Both the position numbers and the translations under genes were made by a program. The notes below the pieces were generated by a model that saw nothing but the letters and a program-made list of their open reading frames with translations, did not search any database and had not been told where the DNA came from. DNA of 64,000 nt, from positions 2,108,001 to 2,172,000 of the forward strand of contig NZ_CP013372.1 of assembly GCF_001522585.2 (NCBI RefSeq), written 5' to 3'. Of this stretch, positions 58,454-64,000 are shown in pieces (the stretch's first letter is position 1; every line of letters begins with the position of its first letter). This stretch comes from Burkholderia sp. NRF60-BP8. GTDB taxonomy: Bacteria > Pseudomonadota > Gammaproteobacteria > Burkholderiales > Burkholderiaceae.

Positions 58454-59407
58454 TTACAGGCCGAGATACGCCTTCACGGCAGGCAGGCCGTCCTTGCCGT
58501 CGAACGTCTTGACGCCCGCGAGCCAGGGATCGAGCACCTGCGGGTTCTTCTTCAGGTACGCCTTCGCGGCCTCGGCCGGCTTGGTCTTGTTCATCACCGA
58601 CTGCATCAGCTGGTTCTCGAGCTGGGTCGAGAAGCGCAGGTTCGTCACGAGTTTGCCCGCGTTCGGGCAGCGCGCGATGAAGTCGGGCGCGGTCAGCGTG
58701 TACACGCGCGCTTCGCCGTAGTTCGGCCCGAACGCCGCGTCGCCGCCGGACAGGTAGTTCATGCTGAGCTGGATGTTCATCGGATGCGGCTCCCAGCCGA
58801 GAAACACCACCCACTTCTTCTCGCGGACCGCGCGCTCGACCGTCACCAGCATCCCGGCCTCGCTCGATTCGACGAGCTTGAAGCCGCCGAGCCCGTACTG
58901 GTTCGTGTCGATCATCTTCTGGATCGTCGCGTTCGCGCTGCTGCCCGGCTCGATCCCGTAGATCTTGCCGTCGAGTTCCGCTCGGTGTTTCGCGATGTCG
59001 TCGAAGGTTTTCAGGCCGGCCTGGTATTCGTAGCTCGGCACCGCGAGCGTCGCCTTCGCGCCGGACAGGTTCGGCGGCTCGACGACGTTGATCGACTTGC
59101 TGTCGAGGAACGGCTGCAACTGCTTTTGCTGCACGGGCCACCAGTAGCCGAGCGACACGTCGAGCTGCTTGCTCTTGAGACCGGCGAACGAGATCGGCAC
59201 CGACGCGATCGTCGTGGTCGGCTTGTAGCCGAGCGCCTCGAACACGGTCGACGCGAGCGCCGTGGTCGACGTGATGTCGGTCCAGCCGATATCCGCGAAA
59301 CGCACGGTGCGGCAGGTCGCGGCCTCCGTCTCGGCATGCGCGGCGTGCGTGAACGCACCGGTCGCCAGCACGGCCGCGGTGAGCGCGGCGATCTTCGTCG
59401 ACTTCAT
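58454..59407 (-). CDS. Betaine/carnitine ABC transporter substrate-binding protein (CaiX-like)
   Basis: 317 residues, signal peptide cleaved near [11 protein letters not shown]. OpuAC-type fold: [30 protein letters not shown] with tryptophans for the quaternary ammonium cage, [14 protein letters not shown]. Binds a trimethylammonium compound in the periplasm; the surrounding genes make carnitine or gamma-butyrobetaine most likely. GGGAGGAA precedes the ATG at 59407. Permease and ATPase are not adjacent. Confidence 0.88.
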   Translation of the reverse strand: MKSTKIAALTAAVLATGAFTHAAHAETEAATCRTVRFADIGWTDITSTTALASTVFEALGYKPTTTIASVPISFAGLKSKQLDVSLGYWWPVQQKQLQPFLDSKSINVVEPPNLSGAKATLAVPSYEYQAGLKTFDDIAKHRAELDGKIYGIEPGSSANATIQKMIDTNQYGLGGFKLVESSEAGMLVTVERAVREKKWVVFLGWEPHPMNIQLSMNYLSGGDAAFGPNYGEARVYTLTAPDFIARCPNAGKLVTNLRFSTQLENQLMQSVMNKTKPAEAAKAYLKKNPQVLDPWLAGVKTFDGKDGLPAVKAYLGL

Positions 59408-59854
59408 GGTTCGATTCCTCCCGGTTGATCTCGCGGCAGCCGGTGCGCGGAGTGTGCGCCGGCCTGCATCGTGGGAGTAAAAGTAACGAGCCATATTCGC
59501 GCCGAGAAGACCGGCGGCGACCTGTTCTTGCCTGTTTGCGACTATGAGTGGAAACCACTAGATTCTGCGGGAGGCTTGCCGGATGGGGATTTGGGGTTTT
59601 TCTGGCGGGCGACGGGATTGCCCGGATACGGCGTGCGCCTTTCGATTCCGCCACGGCCTTGCTGACAGATTTCCGACACGTCGCCGAATACCGCGGGCCG
59701 GCCCTATGCTGGGCGTCGCCGGGCGATCGCGCGCCGCCCGCCGGTTACCGTGCCGCTTCGGGCCCGGATGTTGCGCGTCATTGGAACGGATGCCGACGGA
59801 CACGGCCGGCCGTCGCGGTGCCCGCCTCCAGCCTCTCCAGCCAGGAGCCATACG
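59408..59854. other. Upstream region of the carnitine cluster; no gene seen
   Basis: Divergent spacer between the caiX-like gene and the 54-residue plus-strand gene. Open frames here lack family features. Control sites for the carnitine genes are expected but I cannot point to one with confidence. Confidence 0.4.
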
Positions 59855-60019
59855 ATGCTCGTCGCTTGCTTCGTCGTCGCCCTTTTCGCCATCGTCGCGA
59901 TCATGCACCGCGGCGTGACGGGCGACGCAGACGCGAACCTTCGCGCGCGCTTCGACGCGGAAGGCCCGCGCGGCGACGTGGCGCGCCGCTTGATGCGCGA
60001 CGCGGGATACGGCGTGTGA
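59855..60019 (+). CDS. 54-residue membrane-anchored protein, unrecognised
   Basis: Starts MLVACFVVALFAIVAIMHRG, a single N-terminal helix, then a charged tail (ADANLRARFDAEGPRGDVAR) ending RDAGYGV. CAGGAG lies ahead of the ATG at good spacing. The helix plus amphipathic tail looks designed rather than random, but the family is unknown to me. Convergent with the aldehyde dehydrogenase gene. Confidence 0.55.
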   Translation: MLVACFVVALFAIVAIMHRGVTGDADANLRARFDAEGPRGDVARRLMRDAGYGV

Positions 60020-60108
60020 GTCCCGACGTCGGTCCGGCCGAACACGCTGGCCCGGTAGCGACGCGGCGCGGTCGGCGCGCCGTCACCGCGCGCAACCCGC
60101 CGCGACGC

Positions 60109-61614
60109 TCACGCGTAGTTCATCATCACCGACTTGCTTTCCATGTACTGGTCGATCACCGCGCGGCCGAGTTCGCGGCCGAAGCCCGACTGCTTCATCC
60201 CGCCGAACGGCAATGCATTGTCGAGCAGCGAGTGGCAGTTGACCCACACGGTGCCCGCCGCGATACGCGGCACCAGCTTGTGGATCGCCGCAAGATCGTT
60301 CGACCAGATGCTCGCGCCGAGACCGTACGGCGTATCGTTCGCGAGCCGCACGGCCGTATCGGGATCGTCGAACGGCATCGCGACGAGCACCGGCCCGAAG
60401 ATTTCCTCGCGCACCACGCGCATCGCCTGCGTCGTATCGACCAGCACCGTCGGTTCGACGAAGAAGCCGGGGCCGTCGATCGCACGGCCGCCGGCGGCGG
60501 CGCGCGCGCCTTCGCCGAACCCCGAGTCGATGTATCCGCACACGCGCTCGCGCTGCTTCGCCGATACGAGCGGCCCGATCTGCGTCGACGGATCCATCCC
60601 CGGGCCGATCTTCAGGCTCGTCGCGATCTTCGCGACGCGTTCGATCACGTCGTCGAAGACCGTCGAATGGATGTACGCGCGCGAACCGGCCGTGCACACC
60701 TGCCCCTGGTTGAAGAAAATCGCGTTCGCGACGCCCAGCGCCGCCTTGTCGAGATCGACGTCGGGCAGCACGATCACCGGCGACTTGCCGCCGAGTTCCA
60801 GCGACATCCGCGTCATGTTGTCGAGCGCCGCGTGACCGATCGTCTTGCCCGTTAGCGTCGACCCGGTGAATGCGATCTTGTCGATGCGCGGATCGCGCGA
60901 CAGCGCCGCGCCGGCCGTGTGACCGTAACCGGTGACGATATTGACGACACCGTCCGGGAACCCGGCCGCCTGGATCAGCTCGCCGAGCCGCAACGCGCTC
61001 AGCGGCGTGTCTTCGGCAGGCTTCAGCACGACGGTGCAGCCGGTCGCGAGCGCCGGCGCGATTTTCCACGCGGCCATCAGCAGCGGGAAATTCCACGGAA
61101 TGATCGCGCCGACCACGCCGACGGGTTCCTTGCGCGTATAGGCGAAGATCTCGCTGTCCGGTAGATACGGCACGCCGGCGTCGATCACGCTGCCTTCGAT
61201 CTTCGTCGCCCAGCCGGCCATGTAGCGAAAACACTGCGCGGCCATCGCGACGTCGAGCCCTTGCGCGACCGCCACCGGCTTGCCGTTGTCGAGCGATTCG
61301 ATTTCGGCGAGCTCGCGCGCGTTGGCTTCGATCAGGTCGGCGAGCCCCAGCATCAGGCGCTCGCGATCGGTGGTCTTCGCGCGGCGCCACGGGCCCGCAT
61401 CGAATGCCTGGCGCGCGGCGGCGACGGCCTGCTGCACGTCGCGTTCGTCCGCTTCGGGCACGCGAGCGAGCACGGTGCCGTCGGCCGGGTTCACGACCTC
61501 GATCTGGCGGCCCGACGCGGCGTCGCTCCACTCGGCGCCGATCAGCATCTTCTTCGGCTTCGCGAGAAACGCGCGGGTTGCGTCGAGCAGCGGAAAGGTT
61601 TCGTTCGTCTCCAT
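60109..61614 (-). CDS. Aldehyde dehydrogenase
   Basis: 501 residues of the NAD(P)-dependent ALDH superfamily. PWNFPLLMAAWKIAPALATG, FTGSTLTGK cofactor loop, catalytic Glu in LELGGKSP and nucleophile Cys in NQGQVCTAGSR. Placed directly after the amine dehydrogenase and cytochrome genes, it most likely oxidises the aldehyde made from the amine (for example phenylacetaldehyde). ATG at 61614 with AGGGAA upstream; a GTG six bases earlier is possible. Confidence 0.9.
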   Translation of the reverse strand: METNETFPLLDATRAFLAKPKKMLIGAEWSDAASGRQIEVVNPADGTVLARVPEADERDVQQAVAAARQAFDAGPWRRAKTTDRERLMLGLADLIEANARELAEIESLDNGKPVAVAQGLDVAMAAQCFRYMAGWATKIEGSVIDAGVPYLPDSEIFAYTRKEPVGVVGAIIPWNFPLLMAAWKIAPALATGCTVVLKPAEDTPLSALRLGELIQAAGFPDGVVNIVTGYGHTAGAALSRDPRIDKIAFTGSTLTGKTIGHAALDNMTRMSLELGGKSPVIVLPDVDLDKAALGVANAIFFNQGQVCTAGSRAYIHSTVFDDVIERVAKIATSLKIGPGMDPSTQIGPLVSAKQRERVCGYIDSGFGEGARAAAGGRAIDGPGFFVEPTVLVDTTQAMRVVREEIFGPVLVAMPFDDPDTAVRLANDTPYGLGASIWSNDLAAIHKLVPRIAAGTVWVNCHSLLDNALPFGGMKQSGFGRELGRAVIDQYMESKSVMMNYA

Positions 61615-61647
61615 GTTCACGTTTCCCTGATTCGTTGAGTCAGTCGG

Positions 61648-62154
61648 TCAATAGCGATCCGCGACACCGTCGATCCCGCGCGCCTGCAACGCGCGGACGA
61701 GGCCGGCGCGCACGGTCGCGACGTCCGACAGCGCGGGACGGCGGTGCGCGGCAACTTCGGCGGCCGTATACGGTTTGAAGTCGCGTGGCAGCGCATCGCG
61801 GTTCGTCGTCGTGAGCAGCCAGTTCAGCACGTCGGCCAGTTCCCGATCCGACAGCGCCGAATTCGACGCGCCGGGCACGCGCATCAGGTACTCGCGCCCG
61901 GCCGGCAGATGCGTGAAATAGCCGAGCGAATTCGCGAGCGGCGGCACCTTGCCGGGAATGCCGCCGCCCGTCGCCGTGTGGCAGCCCATGCAGTTGAGCA
62001 CCCAATGCTGTCGTGCCAGCGCCGCATCGGCTGCGCCGTCCGCATGGGCAGGCCCGGCAAACGCGCAAGCCGCGGCACCCGCCAGCAGCAGCCTGGACGA
62101 CAGGCGACGCGACAGGCCGCCGAACCGCGACGACGGCGCGCAAGCGCCGTTCAC
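61648..62154 (-). CDS. c-type cytochrome (second of a pair)
   Basis: 168 residues with a signal peptide ending near AGPAHA and one haem site CMGCH; methionine ligand probably in LMRVPGASN or later. It starts with a GTG overlapping the stop of the previous cytochrome (GTGA), so translation is coupled. Periplasmic electron carrier of the amine dehydrogenase locus. Confidence 0.82.
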   Translation of the reverse strand: MNGACAPSSRFGGLSRRLSSRLLLAGAAACAFAGPAHADGAADAALARQHWVLNCMGCHTATGGGIPGKVPPLANSLGYFTHLPAGREYLMRVPGASNSALSDRELADVLNWLLTTTNRDALPRDFKPYTAAEVAAHRRPALSDVATVRAGLVRALQARGIDGVADRY

Positions 62155-62651
62155 AGGCCGAGCCCCTTGATCACCGCCGCGCGCTGCGCGTGCACGGCCG
62201 TGCCGTCCATCGGCTTCGCGCGCGCCGCGCGGATCTCGGCCGCCGTGAACGGCTTCGCATCGCCATGCTGCGCGTTGAGGTCGAATACGACGTAATTGAG
62301 CACGTGCGCGATGTCGTCGTCGCTCGCGCTCGCGAACGACGGCATCTTGAAGTTGTAGCGCTTGTCGTGCACCGCGATCTCGCCGAACATCCCGTGCAGC
62401 AGCGTCGCGATCAACTGCGCACGCCCGGCTTCCGCCGCCGCGTACTTGCCCGGATACTCGGTCAGCGGCGGCGCAAGGCCGTCCTGCCCTTTCCCGCCCG
62501 CCTGGTGACACACCGCGCACTGCGTGTCGAACACGCCTTTCCCGGCCGGGTAACGCACGGTGTCCTGTGCGCCGGCCGCGTCGGGTAACGCGATGGCCGC
62601 AATGGCCGTCATGCATGCCACGACGATTTTTCCCGCCTGCTTCACGCTCAT
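62151..62651 (-). CDS. c-type cytochrome
   Basis: 166 residues; signal peptide ending about AAGAQ, haem site CAVCH in GVFDTQCAVCHQAGGKGQDG, and the sixth ligand Met in NFKMPSFASASDDDIAHVLN. Its ATG overlaps the stop of the amine dehydrogenase light-chain gene (ATGA). Likely takes electrons, directly or through azurin, from the dehydrogenase. Confidence 0.88.
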   Translation of the reverse strand: MSVKQAGKIVVACMTAIAAIALPDAAGAQDTVRYPAGKGVFDTQCAVCHQAGGKGQDGLAPPLTEYPGKYAAAEAGRAQLIATLLHGMFGEIAVHDKRYNFKMPSFASASDDDIAHVLNYVVFDLNAQHGDAKPFTAAEIRAARAKPMDGTAVHAQRAAVIKGLGL

Positions 62652-63193
62652 TGTCTTGCCGCTCCCAGCAGAACCGAAACCGAACAGTGGTAATTCGAAT
62701 TACCGTTCGCCATGCACCAGTTGATGTCGTTGTTCAGCGACAGCTTGTACAGCGGCTTCTCGCGCTCGTTGCGGTTGCAGAAGCACTTGCCGCACGAGGT
62801 CTTGCCGCAGCAATCGTTGTACGAAACGATGTAGTCCGAACCGTCGTGCGGATTGCGGCAGGTGCCGATCCACGTGATCGGCGAAGGCGTCGTGCCCGGC
62901 GGGCAACTGCTCGACGTGCCGCCGCAGCAACTGCACAGCCAGCCGTCGATCGCGCAGTATTTCCAGTAGTCGCAGCTCGTCGGGTCGTCGCTTGCGCCCG
63001 ATGCGGCCGCGCCGGATGCGCCCGACGCCGCGGATGCCGCGTCGGCCGCGTACGCGGTGCGATCGACGGGCAGCAGCGGCAGCAGCGCCGAACCCACCAG
63101 CACCTTGCCGAGCTTCGCCATCGCGCTGCGCCGCGAACTGTGCTGCGCGACGCCGCGCGCCGACCGCTCGAACCATGAATCAAACACGCCCAT
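62648..63193 (-). CDS. Quinoprotein amine dehydrogenase light chain (TTQ subunit)
   Basis: 181 residues. A long twin-arginine-like leader (SSRRSAMAKLGKVLVGSALL) precedes a very cysteine-rich mature part with about a dozen cysteines. The two tryptophans that form tryptophan tryptophylquinone are in DGWLCSCC and NDINWCMANG. This is the MauA/AauA small subunit that oxidises primary amines in the periplasm. GGAG precedes the ATG at 63193. Locus layout with aldehyde dehydrogenase suggests aralkylamine rather than methylamine as substrate. The heavy-chain gene must be outside the window. Confidence 0.9.
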   Translation of the reverse strand: MGVFDSWFERSARGVAQHSSRRSAMAKLGKVLVGSALLPLLPVDRTAYAADAASAASGASGAAASGASDDPTSCDYWKYCAIDGWLCSCCGGTSSSCPPGTTPSPITWIGTCRNPHDGSDYIVSYNDCCGKTSCGKCFCNRNEREKPLYKLSLNNDINWCMANGNSNYHCSVSVLLGAARQ

Positions 63194-63232
63194 GTCGTCG
63201 TTCTCCAATGACGTTGAAAAAGGTTCGGCCGG

Positions 63233-63868
63233 TCATGCGTGCTGCGCGTGCCCGTCGTGGGCATCGTGGCGCGGCGCGCCGTGCACGTACTGCTGCAGCG
63301 ACGCGACGCCGCGCTCCTTCGCCTCGAACAGGCTCTCGAGATGCTCGCGCGTGTTGACGAGCCCCTTCGCGCGCACGGTGCCCGTTTCGTCGAGCAGCAC
63401 CGCATACGGCAGCTTGCCGATCTGATACGCGAGGCCGAGCTCCTGCGACAGCACGTACGGGAAGCGCCCGAGATCGTGCTTTCGCGCGAAGCGCACGTGC
63501 TCGTCGGCATCGCCGTCGCTCGCGAGCACGATGTTCACCGGCGTCGCTTCGCTGGCCTGCAGCGACGGCAGCAGCGGCAGCAGCTTCTTGCAGACCGGGC
63601 ACGTCGGCGACAGGAAGAACAGCAGCGTCGCCTTGCCCGATGCGTCGATGCCGCCGACCTTCACGTGAGAGCCGCGAATGTCGGTCAGTTCGAACGTCGG
63701 CGCGATCGCGCCGACCGCCGGCCCCTTGTCGATCATCAGCGCGCCGGCCGGCATGATGCGTTCGTACAGGATGCCGATCTGGCGCACCAGGGCGAGGCAG
63801 ATCGCGCCGAGCGCGAGAACGGCCACCCACAGCAGGGCGGTGGAAACGGTGAGAGCGGTTTGCATCAT
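63233..63868 (-). CDS. mauD: MauD-type thioredoxin-like maturation protein
   Basis: 211 residues with an N-terminal membrane anchor (about 5-28) and a periplasmic thioredoxin-fold domain whose active site is CPVC (LSPTCPVCKKLLPLLP). The His-rich end (HDAHDGHAQHA) is unusual. MauD is needed to form the many disulphides of the TTQ light chain encoded next. GAGGAATTC precedes the ATG, which overlaps the mauE stop. Confidence 0.9.
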   Translation of the reverse strand: MMQTALTVSTALLWVAVLALGAICLALVRQIGILYERIMPAGALMIDKGPAVGAIAPTFELTDIRGSHVKVGGIDASGKATLLFFLSPTCPVCKKLLPLLPSLQASEATPVNIVLASDGDADEHVRFARKHDLGRFPYVLSQELGLAYQIGKLPYAVLLDETGTVRAKGLVNTREHLESLFEAKERGVASLQQYVHGAPRHDAHDGHAQHA

Positions 63869-64000
63869 GAATTCCTCAGGTGGGCAAGGCGCGGGACGTT
63901 GGCGAGCAGCACGTCGACGGTGAGCAGCGCGCAGACGATCAGCAGCACGGAAAAGAACAGCGTCAGGTAGTCGAGCCACACGACGGCGCGCGTGCCCGGC
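63865..64000 (-). CDS. mauE: MauE-type membrane protein, C-terminal part
   Basis: The frame enters from the right edge and ends at a TGA at 63865-63867, overlapping the mauD start. About 44 residues are visible with one membrane helix (LTLFFSVLLIVCALLTVDVL) and end RLAHLRNS. Position directly before mauD is the standard mauE place; MauE works with MauD in light-chain maturation. Confidence 0.75.
   Translation of the reverse strand, partial: PGTRAVVWLDYLTLFFSVLLIVCALLTVDVLLANVPRLAHLRNS

Overview
The window is GC-rich DNA (visibly lower in GC only around 24.3-28.1 kb) with gene families, codon use and gene order typical of the Burkholderia cepacia complex. The strongest marker is a 2,2-dialkylglycine decarboxylase (12050-13351) that matches, as I remember it, the enzyme first described from B. 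cepacia, with all its known active-site residues in place. No rRNA, ribosomal-protein or replication genes are present. There is one tRNA, tRNA-Leu(GAG), at 8490-8574. Mixed catabolic and regulatory content would fit a secondary replicon, but that is inference. All family assignments come from reading motifs; no database search was run.

Layout. 1-3.5 kb: end of an AzgA-type purine permease, two small proteins and a sigma-54 activator of the AcoR type. 3.6-7.0 kb: ferredoxin, SRPBCC protein, then a copper-handling group (DUF2946, CopC, PCu(A)C chaperone and an unrecognised 57-residue membrane protein), then a LysE exporter. 7.0-19 kb: a leucine-rich-repeat protein kinase, the tRNA, LysR/MFS pair, dgdR/dgdA, SDR, two tandem AraC regulators, DUF2000, VOC/EamA pair and another LysR. 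19-24.4 kb: a complete branched-chain amino acid ABC transporter (livK-livH-livM-livG-livF) with a long leader.

24.8-35.2 kb is the accessory heart of the window: a type VI secretion effector island. Transcribed leftward are vgrG, an EagR-type chaperone gene, a 1498-residue PAAR-Rhs polymorphic toxin, its probable immunity gene, then remains of at least two older toxin/immunity modules mixed with one full-length (nonsense-interrupted) and one truncated copy of a gene for a predicted exported protein. Rhs-core homology on one side and the repeated exported-protein gene on the other could act as recombination arms for exchanging toxin tips.

35.5-38.1 kb: a complete YfiR-YfiN-YfiB cyclic-di-GMP control operon. 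38.7-40.2 kb: an amidase remnant and a DadA-like FAD oxidoreductase. 40.3-50.9 kb: a ten-gene leftward cluster with every enzyme for non-phosphorylating L-fucose breakdown to pyruvate and L-lactate, plus importer, GntR regulator and an FMN 2-hydroxyacid oxidase that could use the lactate. 51.2-53.6 kb: a candidate structured small RNA, DUF3331, SDR and DUF4148 genes. 53.7-59.4 kb: a gamma-butyrobetaine/carnitine degradation cluster ending in glycine betaine. 60.1-64.0 kb: an aralkylamine/methylamine dehydrogenase locus (mauE and mauD homologues, the tryptophan-tryptophylquinone light chain, two c-type cytochromes, aldehyde dehydrogenase) running off the right edge.
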